Source of the DNA: Leptospira soteropolitanensis
GTDB lineage: Bacteria > Spirochaetota > Leptospiria > Leptospirales > Leptospiraceae
Length of the DNA: 64,000 nucleotides
Direction: 5' to 3'
Assembly (NCBI RefSeq): GCF_026151655.1
Contig: NZ_JAMQPN010000002.1
Span: 248,001-312,000 of the forward strand
Part shown: positions 36,819 to 45,258 of the stretch, piece after piece
Position numbering within the stretch: position 1 is the first letter of the stretch
How the letters are laid out: the number at the start of each line of letters is the position of its first letter
Program-made: the position numbers and the translations under genes
Notes under the pieces: model-generated
What the model was told of the DNA's origin: nothing
The model's database searches: none
What the model saw: only the letters and a program-made list of their open reading frames with translations

Positions 36819-37079
36819 TCAATTGTTTTTCTTTTGCCTTTCTAAAACAAGGATTCGAAACACTGCGGCCACAACTTCATACAAATCCCTGGGGATTTCT
36901 TTTCCATTGGGGAGATGATCTAAGGTTTGCATCATCACTTCATCTTGAATCACAAGAACTCCAGACTCACGAGCAATCTGAATCAGATTCGTAGCAAGTC
37001 TTCCCTCTGCTTTTGCTACTAGTTTCGGTGCCGCATTTCGCGCCGGATCATAAGCAAGGGCCGCCATTTTTTGTTTCAT
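36819..37079 (-). CDS. FlhB C-terminal-domain homologue (export switch-like)
   Basis: 86 residues matching only the cytoplasmic tail of FlhB/YscU, starting just after the NPTH autocleavage site of the full protein: AALAYDPARNAAPKLVAKAEG and then QIARESGVLVIQDEVMMQTL. There are no membrane segments. Stand-alone FlhB tails (YlqH in Bacillus, FlhX in some groups) are known and sometimes replace the FlhB tail in flagellar export. It overlaps the upstream 222-aa gene by 4 bases. Its position after rnhB matches YlqH. Confidence 0.88.
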   Translation of the reverse strand: MKQKMAALAYDPARNAAPKLVAKAEGRLATNLIQIARESGVLVIQDEVMMQTLDHLPNGKEIPRDLYEVVAAVFRILVLERQKKNN

Positions 37080-37744
37080 CTATAATCTCCGTTAAAGGAT
37101 TCATCCTTCCAAATTTCCATCTGTACGGAACGAATTTGGGGAAAGTCCCGAATGAGGTTGGCAAAAGATTTGGTAAAGTCTTCACCTTGGAATGACCTTT
37201 CCGTAGTGAGTTGTACGAAGATCGGTTTTTCTTTTTCAGGATCATAATGGAACTGGATTCCCATCGCACCGGTTTCTTTAGATTCCCAATATACATAGAG
37301 AACCAAACCTTTGTTTTTCGGTTCGACAACCATTTGTAATGATTCTTTCGCATCAGGATCAATGTAAGAAAGAAGGTCAGAAAATCCGGTTTCTCCAAGT
37401 AGATAATTCCAAAGGGGTTTTAGATCCGAAACATCCACTGATTTTGAATCTGATTGTACTGCCATCCACTGGGCCCAACGCAAACGATTCTCGGACTTCC
37501 CTGAGTGGATTTGATTTTCCTTTTCGATTCCTTTTGTTTGGAGAGAAATAGAATGATTCGGAATGGTCGTATGCAAAGGTCTAGTTTTGGACTGGGAGCG
37601 ATTGCCTTCCCAAAGTTGGAGTCCCAGTTCCCTAGTGTTAGTTTCTTTAAAAAAAAACGGATCCTTTCTCTGAGAGGTCAGTTTTCCTAAAGCGTAAAAC
37701 GGATGATTCGGATTCTGATTAAAAAAGAGAGGGCTCACTCCCAT
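37076..37744 (-). CDS. Unknown 222-aa protein between rnhB and the FlhB-tail gene
   Basis: No recognised domain. An N-terminal half of low complexity, rich in N, Q, S and T, leads to a folded C-terminal half (DLKPLWNYLLGETGFSDLL, LVLYVYWESKETGAMGIQF, SVQMEIWKDE). This two-part shape, and its location beside an FlhB tail, recall FliK/hook-length-control proteins and the positional counterpart YlqG in Bacillus. That is inference from context. It overlaps the rnhB end by 26 bases and the next gene by 4. Confidence 0.6.
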   Translation of the reverse strand: MGVSPLFFNQNPNHPFYALGKLTSQRKDPFFFKETNTRELGLQLWEGNRSQSKTRPLHTTIPNHSISLQTKGIEKENQIHSGKSENRLRWAQWMAVQSDSKSVDVSDLKPLWNYLLGETGFSDLLSYIDPDAKESLQMVVEPKNKGLVLYVYWESKETGAMGIQFHYDPEKEKPIFVQLTTERSFQGEDFTKSFANLIRDFPQIRSVQMEIWKDESFNGDYR

Positions 37745-38426
37745 CCTTTCGGAGAAATTTACAAAAACTCAACCGGTGGATGGGAGAAATTCCAAGTCTT
37801 TCCAAAGCACCTCTATGTTCTTCGGTTCCATATCCCTTATGTTTGGCAAACCCATAACCGGGATACTTAGCATCCATCTTTTCCATATATTCATCCCGGT
37901 AGGTTTTAGCAAGGATGGATGCGGCAGAAATCGAAGGAATCAAATCATCTCCTTTGGGTAAAGAGAAATAACCTTCAATGGGTTTTGTGATCTTTAGTTT
38001 ATAGTTTCCATCGGCGAGAAGAAATGGTTTTGTTCCTGGCCTTTGGTCTGAGATATGACTTCCCTTTTCTTTTCCAAATGAAGTGGTCGCATTAGAATTT
38101 TCATTCTCCTTTGAATTGGATACAGAAGGAGAAAAGTGTGTCGGCAAACACCGATTCATCCCATAAAAAATAGCTTGGTTGATATTGAAACGATCAATGA
38201 ATGTTGCGCTAACAAAGGTGACACGGTAATAGGAAACATACTTTAAAATTTCCGTGCGTAGTTCGGTCCGTTTAGGTTCTGGAATTTTTTTAGAATCACG
38301 AAGCCCTTTTAGGATTTCGCCGTTTTTGATTTTCTCTAAAGTCTTGAGATCAAAGGAAACGCAACCCACAGAAACTGGGCCTGCAAGTGTACCACGACCC
38401 GCTTCATCGAGGGAGTAGCAGGTCAA
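37719..38426 (-). CDS. rnhB: Ribonuclease HII with a low-complexity insertion
   Basis: Removes RNA from RNA-DNA hybrids and single ribonucleotides from DNA. The catalytic D-E pair is in SLDEAGRGTLAGP; the third and fourth acidic residues are in ADGNYK and SILAKTYRDEYM; KHKGYGTEEHR closes the domain. A polar insertion of about 35 residues (about 98-134: PSVSNSKENENSNATTS and following) interrupts the region before the third carboxylate, making 235 residues against about 200. The core motifs are intact. Confidence 0.95.
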   Translation of the reverse strand: MTCYSLDEAGRGTLAGPVSVGCVSFDLKTLEKIKNGEILKGLRDSKKIPEPKRTELRTEILKYVSYYRVTFVSATFIDRFNINQAIFYGMNRCLPTHFSPSVSNSKENENSNATTSFGKEKGSHISDQRPGTKPFLLADGNYKLKITKPIEGYFSLPKGDDLIPSISAASILAKTYRDEYMEKMDAKYPGYGFAKHKGYGTEEHRGALERLGISPIHRLSFCKFLRKDGSEPSLF

Positions 38427-38451
38427 ATGGGGAATTTGAAATTCAGGAAAG

Positions 38452-38472
38452 AACGGCCTCTTTATGGCCGTT
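38452..38472. terminator. Hairpin between rplS and rnhB
   Basis: AACGGCC pairs with GGCCGTT around a 7-base loop. Read on the minus strand it is followed by CTTTCC, so it may partly terminate or attenuate transcription between rplS and rnhB. Confidence 0.5.
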
Positions 38473-38485
38473 TTGTCGAAAGAGA

Positions 38486-38923
38486 TTATGCGCTAGGTGC
38501 TTCGGCAGCTTTTGCTTGTGCAAGAGCGGCTTTAGAAGCCTCATCCTGTCTCTTTTTGTCTTTGGCAACAATTGCTTGTCCGCCCTTTCTTTCTTTGATA
38601 CGTCCTGCTTTTCCTTTTTTATCACGAAGATAGAAAAGTTTTGCACGACGAACAGATCCTTTACGAACGAGTTCAATCTTTGCAATTCTTGGGCTATGAA
38701 GTGGGAAAATTCTTTCCACTCCGATATCGTAAGACACTCGTCTTACAGTAAAGGTTTTACTTTGTGATTTGTTTGCAATGGAGATCACAATACCTTCGTA
38801 AACCTGAACACGTTCCTTTCCAGATTCAACGATTTTGTAGTGAACTTTTACCGTATCACCAATTTCGAAATTAAGTTCGTTCTTTGCTTCGTCTGCGAGT
38901 GCTGTTTCTAGAATCTGATTCAT
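38486..38923 (-). CDS. rplS: 50S ribosomal protein L19
   Basis: The ATG at 38923 is chosen over the one at 38971. It has an AGAGGA ribosome-binding site, matches the usual L19 start ([15 protein letters not shown]) and removes an overlap with trmD. The family core is [20 protein letters not shown] and YEGIVI, then [19 protein letters not shown]. The C-terminal extension (about 30 residues, rich in K, A and Q) is longer than in E. coli L19. Confidence 0.95.
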   Translation of the reverse strand: MNQILETALADEAKNELNFEIGDTVKVHYKIVESGKERVQVYEGIVISIANKSQSKTFTVRRVSYDIGVERIFPLHSPRIAKIELVRKGSVRRAKLFYLRDKKGKAGRIKERKGGQAIVAKDKKRQDEASKAALAQAKAAEAPSA

Positions 38924-38931
38924 GGCTTCCT

Positions 38932-39603
38932 CTAAGAATGATTTCTTGTTTTGCGGTTTTTTTGCCGCCATTTCCGGATCTCTTCATGATGTCCACCAAG
39001 GAGCACATCTGGAACAGTCCAACCCATAAAATCATAGGGTTTTGTATACTGGGGGTATTCTAATTCTTCCGTTTCGTTGTGCGACTCTTCTAGAAGACTT
39101 TCTTCTTTTCCTAAAAATCCCGGAACAAACCGAGAAAGGCAATCGGCCACAACGAGAGCAGCTAAATCCCCCGATGAAATAACATAGTTTCCAATGGCCA
39201 CTTCCCTGTCAATTAAATGCTCCGTGACTCGATGGTCGACCCCTTCGTAGTATCCAGAAATCAAAGTAATGGTATCCGAGGACTCAAAAATTTCCCGAGC
39301 CAGGGTTTGGTTGAAAAGCTCCCCCGAGGGGCTGAGAAGGATGACCTTCCCTTTGTTTTCACCAAGGGATTCTAGAGCACGGTAGATCGGGCCCACTTGC
39401 AAAAGCATTCCCGGTCCGCCCCCATATATGGTATCGTCTACCTTTTGGTGTTTGTTGTCGGCAAAGTCTCGGAGGTGGACTGTATTAATATCTACAACCC
39501 CTTGTTTTACTGCTTTTCCAGGGATTCCGGTATCAAAATAGGAGGTTATTTTTTCTGGAAAAAGAGTGATGAAATTAAACTTCAAACCACTGCTCCCAGC
39601 CAA
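38932..39603 (-). CDS. trmD: tRNA (guanine37-N1)-methyltransferase
   Basis: Methylates G37 of tRNAs next to the anticodon, preventing frameshifts. The trefoil-knot SPOUT motifs are present: [37 protein letters not shown] and [12 protein letters not shown]. The start is uncertain: a TTG at 39603 overlaps rimM, but the TTG at 39585 ([11 protein letters not shown]) fits the family start better and has a GGGAG site. Confidence 0.95.
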   Translation of the reverse strand: MAGSSGLKFNFITLFPEKITSYFDTGIPGKAVKQGVVDINTVHLRDFADNKHQKVDDTIYGGGPGMLLQVGPIYRALESLGENKGKVILLSPSGELFNQTLAREIFESSDTITLISGYYEGVDHRVTEHLIDREVAIGNYVISSGDLAALVVADCLSRFVPGFLGKEESLLEESHNETEELEYPQYTKPYDFMGWTVPDVLLGGHHEEIRKWRQKNRKTRNHS

Positions 39604-40111
39604 TGATTTCTAAGGTTTTGGATTCTAAGTTCCAATCTCCCACAAACTGATGGAGGAAAGGAATGAGGACAGTTTCCCCTTCGCCGTTTTTTGGTTTTAG
39701 TTCCAAAATAGGATGTGCGGGATTGTCAATGACTTGGGTCACAAGATAATCCAAGGAAACATTGGTTTCTTTCGAAATGGCAAGAAGACCCACTAAGTCT
39801 TCTGTGTAAATTTCGCCTTCTGTTGGTTTTGGCAGATCTTCTCTTTTCCATAGTAAAGAGAACCCGCGGTATTTGATGACAGTTTCTGGAGTTTCAAAAC
39901 CCTTTAGTTTGACTAGGAAATGATTCCCATTGGGCCGAATCTCATCGATTTGGATTGTGGACTGGTTTCCACGAGGGTCTTCTACAGTGCAGAGGAACGG
40001 TGGTTTGGCGGATAAAAGGGTGTCACCTTCTGTAAAAACCTTGATGAACCCTTTGATTCCATGTGAGGATCCGATGACCCCCACTTTCACTAAACTTGGT
40101 TTAGTCGACAA
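39575..40111 (-). CDS. rimM: 16S rRNA processing protein RimM
   Basis: Assists 30S head assembly by binding S19. N-terminal barrel: [20 protein letters not shown]-barrel C-terminal domain with YTEDLVGL and [10 protein letters not shown]. 178 residues, normal. No ATG is available: the frame begins with TTG at 40111 inside the khpA end, and a GTG at 40090 is an alternative that avoids the overlap. Confidence 0.92.
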   Translation of the reverse strand: MSTKPSLVKVGVIGSSHGIKGFIKVFTEGDTLLSAKPPFLCTVEDPRGNQSTIQIDEIRPNGNHFLVKLKGFETPETVIKYRGFSLLWKREDLPKPTEGEIYTEDLVGLLAISKETNVSLDYLVTQVIDNPAHPILELKPKNGEGETVLIPFLHQFVGDWNLESKTLEIIGWEQWFEV

Positions 40112-40331
40112 TTTCTAAAGTATAATTTTTGCCTTGTTTGGTTCCGGCTGCTTGTAAAACAGTACGCAAAGACTTTGCAATCCTTCCGTTTTTTCCGATC
40201 ACCTTACCGAGGTCTTTTGCAGCTACCCGAAGTTCGATCACAGTTTCTTCCTCTCCGGGGACTTGGTTGACTGCAACTTGTTCTGGTTGGTCAACGAGAG
40301 ATGTAACGATATAACGAACTAAGGATTCCAT
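40101..40331 (-). CDS. khpA: KH-domain RNA-binding protein KhpA
   Basis: 76 residues, a single KH domain with the GKNGR loop in [19 protein letters not shown]. KhpA-type proteins bind RNA and, with KhpB, affect cell elongation in some bacteria. Placed between rpsP and rimM, as in many bacteria. Confidence 0.93.
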   Translation of the reverse strand: MESLVRYIVTSLVDQPEQVAVNQVPGEEETVIELRVAAKDLGKVIGKNGRIAKSLRTVLQAAGTKQGKNYTLEIVD

Positions 40332-40338
40332 GTATCAA

Positions 40339-40596
40339 TTAACCTTTGAATTTTGACCAAACGTCGTCTTTTTTCAAAAGAGCAAGAACTGTATCAGTAG
40401 GTTGTGCACCTTTCTTAAGCCAAGAAAGAGTTTTTTCTTCATTGAAAGTTGCTTTTTTAACAGAAGAAGTGGATGGGTGGAAATGCCCAATCGCTTCAAT
40501 GAATTTTCCGTCACGAGGAGCACGAATATCTGCTGCTACAATACGATAGTGCGGGTCTGCTTTTGTTCCCGTTCTTTGTAATCTTAATTTAACCAA
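40339..40596 (-). CDS. rpsP: 30S ribosomal protein S16
   Basis: 85 residues: [20 protein letters not shown] and a [12 protein letters not shown] block identify S16. The start codon is TTG, with an AAAGGGG ribosome-binding site 8 bases upstream; no in-frame ATG would give the conserved N-terminus. First gene of the rpsP-khpA-rimM-trmD-rplS cluster. Confidence 0.96.
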   Translation of the reverse strand: MVKLRLQRTGTKADPHYRIVAADIRAPRDGKFIEAIGHFHPSTSSVKKATFNEEKTLSWLKKGAQPTDTVLALLKKDDVWSKFKG

Positions 40597-40643
40597 GGAA
40601 AAATACCCCTTTTATAGCGAGTTTTTTAAATAGGGACGATATG

Positions 40644-41306
40644 TCAAGAGCGAGTTCTGACACTGGCAGCGAGATCCTTTAATTTTTTACCCTGAGCATT
40701 TGGATCCCCTGTTTTATAGAGCCCTGAACCCACAACCGTGATGTCCACACCGAGTTTTGCGAGCTCTTCCATATTGGATTCGTTTACCCCACCGTCCACT
40801 TCCAATTCAATATTATAAGGTTTGGTAAGTTTCCTAACGGCAGCAATTTTATCAAATCCTGATTTTACAAAGGACTGTCCGTAAAAGCCAGGGTCAACAG
40901 TCATCAGGAGGACAAGATCCAAATAAGGAAGGATTTGGGAGATGGATTCCGGTGGAGTTTGCGGGTTGAGCGAAACTCCCACTTTAATTCCGGCCTTTCG
41001 GATCTCTTCTGCAAGCCTTACCGAGAAGTTTGTGGTTTCAATATGAAAAGTAATACAATAAGGATTTAGGTCAAAGTATTTGGGAACGTGGAGCTCTGGG
41101 TTTGAGACCATAAGGTGTACATCTAGAGGAATCTCCGTATGGGATTTGACTTCTTTGGTAAATGCCTCTCCAAAGGAAATTTGAGGGACAAAGTTTCCGT
41201 CCATCACATCAATATGGATGAGATCGATATTTTCTTTTTTGTAAGTGGGAAGCTCTTGTGAGAGTCCCGTAAGTTTTGCCGCAAGGATGGATGCAGAAAT
41301 TTTCAT
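40644..41306 (-). CDS. rpe: Ribulose-phosphate 3-epimerase
   Basis: Pentose-phosphate-pathway TIM barrel interconverting ribulose-5-phosphate and xylulose-5-phosphate. 220 residues with SILAAKL at the start, [16 protein letters not shown] (metal histidine and catalytic aspartate), [18 protein letters not shown] and EVDGGVN. It follows the PASTA-protein gene by one base and precedes rpsP by 47 bases. Confidence 0.95.
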   Translation of the reverse strand: MKISASILAAKLTGLSQELPTYKKENIDLIHIDVMDGNFVPQISFGEAFTKEVKSHTEIPLDVHLMVSNPELHVPKYFDLNPYCITFHIETTNFSVRLAEEIRKAGIKVGVSLNPQTPPESISQILPYLDLVLLMTVDPGFYGQSFVKSGFDKIAAVRKLTKPYNIELEVDGGVNESNMEELAKLGVDITVVGSGLYKTGDPNAQGKKLKDLAASVRTRS

Positions 41307-41307
41307 A

Positions 41308-42327
41308 TTAATAAGTACCTTTTAATTTCCAAACCTTGGCCACACCGGTTTCTTTTCCGATTAGAGTCACTTTTACATTTCCCGCTCTATGAATGAGAAA
41401 ACGTACTGGTTCATCCTCTTTTAATTTTTGGTTGGTTAAAATTTCTTTTTCGATTTCTGTATCCTCCCCAGGTTTTGTATAACTGATTTTTGCTGAGTAA
41501 AGATCATCATCATCCACTTCATATTCTAAAAATTCGTAATCCTGAACGAGAGACTCAGAAGGTTTTAAAAAGAAAGCACCCACTTCCGCACCTGTTTGTT
41601 TTAATTCAAAAGAGGAAGTAAGGCCATGTGAATCACGAAACTCTGGTTTGGTGGCTTCTTTCAAATGGTATGGAATTTTTTTTCTTTGTAAAAAATCGAC
41701 AACAAAAGGAACGGGAGTTCCTACAAACTTTGTGGAATCCAATGGATCATTTGCTGACTGGTTGGATTTTTTTTCTGTATTCGGTTCTGTTACGAGTAAG
41801 TAAATTTTTTCACCGGAATGCGTTTCCTTTCCAGGCGCAGGTATTTGGTCTATGATGGTTTCTTGTGGCTCATCACCCACTGCAGGAACATAAGTGATCC
41901 CACCAATTTGGAGAGGTACATACACTTCACCAGAAAGAACTTTTTCTAAAATGGCTTTGGCTCTTTTCAGATCTTGGCCTTTCACATCAGGGATTGTGAC
42001 CCGATCAAATCCAATATTGACAGTGAGATAGAGTTTGGATCCTGCTTCCACTTCCTTACCGGGATCAATGGATTGTGCGAGGATGATCCCATCTGTTTTT
42101 TCAGGGATCCTTTGCGTTTCTAATCGGACTTTGAGTTGGAGTCTTTGTAATTCATTATGAACTTCAATGTAGTTTTTGCCAATCACATAAGGCATCATGA
42201 CTTTTTGCTCTTCTTTGGTACGAACAACCACTACCAAAAAGGCTGCCACAAAAAAAACAAGGAGTCCCAAACCAACAAATAGAACATAACCACTGTAAGG
42301 TAGGATTTTTAGAAACTTTTCTTTCAC
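41308..42327 (-). CDS. Membrane-anchored PASTA-domain protein without kinase or PBP domain
   Basis: 339 residues: a short cytoplasmic N-terminus, one transmembrane helix (about 13-36), then tandem PASTA repeats, clear at about 43-110 ([36 protein letters not shown]) and 112-185 ([36 protein letters not shown]). A third, degenerate repeat follows, with a unique C-terminal part. PASTA domains bind peptidoglycan fragments and normally sit on Ser/Thr kinases or PBPs. Here none is attached. The ATGA overlap with fmt shows co-translation. Confidence 0.88.
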   Translation of the reverse strand: MKEKFLKILPYSGYVLFVGLGLLVFFVAAFLVVVVRTKEEQKVMMPYVIGKNYIEVHNELQRLQLKVRLETQRIPEKTDGIILAQSIDPGKEVEAGSKLYLTVNIGFDRVTIPDVKGQDLKRAKAILEKVLSGEVYVPLQIGGITYVPAVGDEPQETIIDQIPAPGKETHSGEKIYLLVTEPNTEKKSNQSANDPLDSTKFVGTPVPFVVDFLQRKKIPYHLKEATKPEFRDSHGLTSSFELKQTGAEVGAFFLKPSESLVQDYEFLEYEVDDDDLYSAKISYTKPGEDTEIEKEILTNQKLKEDEPVRFLIHRAGNVKVTLIGKETGVAKVWKLKGTY

Positions 42328-43292
42328 GTAAATGATTCTCCGGCTAAAACCCGCGCCCCATTGAAAAACTCAAATCCTTTCATGGGTTTTTTCCCTTCGG
42401 GTTGTAAGGTATCTATACCAAGCAGGTTTCCGTCTCCACAGAGGCAGAAAAGCCTTTTTTTCTGGTATAGGAAAAAGGAACCAGGACTGAGGCCCGCTGG
42501 TATCGGCACTGGTTCCTCACCTTCTTTCAAAAGAAAAGAGGTGACAAGGATCAGTTTTTTCCCTCGAAATTCGGTCACAGCCAAAGGATCGGGAAATAGG
42601 GCTCGGATACGGTTATGGATGTTTTTTGCCGGTTCCGACCAATTGATGGGACGGTCGTTTGCTGTGATTTTTTTGCAGTGGGTCGCTTCCGTAACATTTT
42701 GCGGTTTTGCCACCCAAGGGGATTCTTTAGATTCTAGTTCCCATAGAAGCCGAATGAGTTCAGCTCCTCCTTCCTTGGTGATGGTTTGCAAAAGCGAAGC
42801 AGTAGTTTCAGTGGGATCCACTTTCCAGGATTTTTGCGAGATGATATCTCCTGAATCAACTTCCTTGGCTAAAAACTGAATCGTAAATCCTGAGTACTCT
42901 TCCCCACTGAGTAAAAAACTTTGCACCGGAGAAGCGCCGCGGTATTTCGGGAGCAAACTTCCATGAAGATTGATACTGCCAAATTTCGGATCTTGGAACA
43001 CATTTTCTGGAACGATCGATCCATAAGCATAAACGATATGAACAGGAGAACCGTAAGATAAAATTTGTTTTTGAGCTTCTTCATCAGTTCGGAGTTTCGG
43101 AGATTGAATGACAGGGATGCCTTTCGACACTGCCAATTCTTTTACAGGAGTTGGTGTGATGATTTGTTTTCTTCCCACGGGTTTGTCAATATTGGTAACG
43201 ACAAAATCCACTTTGATTCCAGCATCTAGTAAAATGGAAAGTAGTTCCTTTGAGTGTTCAGGGGATCCAAAGTATCCAATTGAAAGTTTCAT
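42324..43292 (-). CDS. fmt: Methionyl-tRNA formyltransferase
   Basis: Formylates initiator Met-tRNA. 322 residues: IGYFGSPEHSKELL, then FGSINLHGSLLPKYRGASPVQ (the folate-enzyme loop with catalytic N, H and D), QFLAKEVDSGDI and a C-terminal OB-like domain. It lies between priA (12-base gap) and the PASTA gene (4-base overlap). Confidence 0.96.
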   Translation of the reverse strand: MKLSIGYFGSPEHSKELLSILLDAGIKVDFVVTNIDKPVGRKQIITPTPVKELAVSKGIPVIQSPKLRTDEEAQKQILSYGSPVHIVYAYGSIVPENVFQDPKFGSINLHGSLLPKYRGASPVQSFLLSGEEYSGFTIQFLAKEVDSGDIISQKSWKVDPTETTASLLQTITKEGGAELIRLLWELESKESPWVAKPQNVTEATHCKKITANDRPINWSEPAKNIHNRIRALFPDPLAVTEFRGKKLILVTSFLLKEGEEPVPIPAGLSPGSFFLYQKKRLFCLCGDGNLLGIDTLQPEGKKPMKGFEFFNGARVLAGESFT

Positions 43293-43304
43293 ATTTTTAT
43301 CCTA

Positions 43305-45257
43305 TTACACAAGTTCTAAAGGATCCAAATCATATTCAATATAACATTTGGAATCGACTTTAAATTTAGTTTTGGTTTCTCGCAATAGATTCCGTAAAGC
43401 AGTGATGGATTTGGATTTTAAAAGAATGTGAAACCGAAAGTTATTATCAATTTTATAAAATGGACATTGGCTCGGTCCAAGAAGGGTAATGGATGAATCC
43501 ATATTTTCTTTTAAAGTTTCCGCATAAACCACAGATTGTTTATTCGCAATTTCTTCATATTTTGACCTGAAAACAAGTCTCGCCAAACGAGAATAAGGCG
43601 GATAAAACAAATCCCTTCTAAAATTTAGCTCCCATTCGAAAAAAGCAGGATAATTTTGTTCCATAGCCATCTTAAGAACGGGGTGTTCGGGATCATTGGA
43701 TTGGATGAGGACTTCGCCTTTTTTTTCACCTCTACCGGCTCTTCCTGCTACCTGAGAAATAAGGGAATAAGTCCTTTCACTACTGCGAAAGTCCGGAACT
43801 CCCAGACCATGATTAGCATTTAAAATTCCAACAAGTGTAACATTCGCATAATCGAGGCCTTTCGCAATCATTTGGGTTCCAGTAAGGATATCTAAATTTC
43901 CTTCCCCTAACTTTTCGAGTACATCACGGGTAACTTCTTTATTTTTGGAACTATCTTGGTCTAGTCGTTCGATCCGAGCTTTTGGGAAATGTGACAACAA
44001 ATATTCTTCTAATTTTTGAGTTCCTGCGCCAAACAAATCCAGCTCCTCGCCATGAATCTGTTTTAAATTCTGTAAGGTAGATTTGTATCCACAAAGATGA
44101 CAACGAACTGTTTTGTCAGAATGATAACAAAGTGTTGCCGTACATTTAGGACAATGAATGAATTCTTTCGTGACAGTGGAATAAATAAAGGGATTATAAC
44201 CCCGACGATTGAGAAGAATGATAGTTTGTTCTTGCTTTTTTAATCTGTCAGCAACTTTGAACTGTAAATCTCCTGATAATAATTCACTGTCTTCTTTTTT
44301 CGCTGTGATTTCTACCGAAGGAAGGGAAGCAAAAGGATTGGCTCTTTCTTTTAATTCCGAATACCCAATCTGCCCCACTTTTGCCAAATAATAAATTTCG
44401 ACACTCGGTGTAGCAGAACCTAACAATAGCTTGCCGTTTGATTTTAAAATTCTTTGTAAAGCAATTTGGCGCGCATGGTAACGCGGAGAGCTATGTTCTT
44501 TATAAGAACCATCATGTTCTTCATCTAAAATAATTAAAGCTATATCGGACAAAGGGGCAAAAACCGCAGAACGAGTTCCTATACAAATTCGTTTTTTACC
44601 TTCCTTTAAATCCAAATAGTTTTGAAATTTTTCTGAAGTTCTGAGATGAGAATGTAATACGGCAACTTGACCAGGGAAAATTCTTTCAATCCTTGTGATG
44701 GTAGGATAAGTCAGGGAGATTTCAGGGACAAGAAAAATAATAGTCCCTTTGGTTTTGGAAAGAACCTCTGCCATCAGATGCAAATACACCTCGGTCTTTC
44801 CACTCCCCGTAATCCCATATAACAAATGTGTGTTAGATGTTTGATTAGATCTTATTTCATCCAAAGCCTTTTTTTGAGACGGATTTAAAGGATGTAATAG
44901 ATCAAACTGGATATGAACTGGAGTTGATTTTTCCTGTTTCCTTTTTTTTCCTTTCGGAACCATAAGAAACAGAGCTTCTCCGAGAGAAGACAAATAATTT
45001 TCCGCCATCCAATGGGCAAGTTCAAGTTGTTCTTCGGTTAGAACCGGTTCTGAATCCACTGGTTTTAAAATAGATAAAGTTTCATAATTTGGTTCATTGG
45101 AATGGACCTCGATCACCACACCTTCCCACTCCTTTCCGTTGAGAGGAACAAGGACACGAACCCCTCTAACTAAACTACGGATCTCGTGGGGAATTTCATA
45201 GGTTAACGTTCTACTTTCCCAAGATAAATTGAGGGCGACTTCCGCAAATTGGATCAT
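43305..45257 (-). CDS. priA: Primosomal replication-restart helicase PriA with half its zinc cysteines missing
   Basis: Superfamily 2 helicase that reloads the replisome at stalled forks. 650 residues: N-terminal DNA-binding domain (1-100), Walker A GITGSGKT (148-155), DEEH (245-248), GSATPS and QVAGRAGRGEK. Most PriA proteins have four CxxC pairs forming two zinc sites. Here only two pairs remain, C369/C372 and C386/C389. The first pair (about 357, now NPFIYSTV) and the last (about 402, now HGEELD) are gone. The remaining helicase motifs look intact. Confidence 0.95.
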   Translation of the reverse strand: MIQFAEVALNLSWESRTLTYEIPHEIRSLVRGVRVLVPLNGKEWEGVVIEVHSNEPNYETLSILKPVDSEPVLTEEQLELAHWMAENYLSSLGEALFLMVPKGKKRKQEKSTPVHIQFDLLHPLNPSQKKALDEIRSNQTSNTHLLYGITGSGKTEVYLHLMAEVLSKTKGTIIFLVPEISLTYPTITRIERIFPGQVAVLHSHLRTSEKFQNYLDLKEGKKRICIGTRSAVFAPLSDIALIILDEEHDGSYKEHSSPRYHARQIALQRILKSNGKLLLGSATPSVEIYYLAKVGQIGYSELKERANPFASLPSVEITAKKEDSELLSGDLQFKVADRLKKQEQTIILLNRRGYNPFIYSTVTKEFIHCPKCTATLCYHSDKTVRCHLCGYKSTLQNLKQIHGEELDLFGAGTQKLEEYLLSHFPKARIERLDQDSSKNKEVTRDVLEKLGEGNLDILTGTQMIAKGLDYANVTLVGILNANHGLGVPDFRSSERTYSLISQVAGRAGRGEKKGEVLIQSNDPEHPVLKMAMEQNYPAFFEWELNFRRDLFYPPYSRLARLVFRSKYEEIANKQSVVYAETLKENMDSSITLLGPSQCPFYKIDNNFRFHILLKSKSITALRNLLRETKTKFKVDSKCYIEYDLDPLELV

Positions 45258-45258
45258 A

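Noticed and set aside
36819..37079. Full flagellar export protein FlhB
   Set aside because: Only the post-NPTH cytoplasmic tail is present, with no membrane domain and no upstream in-frame remnant.
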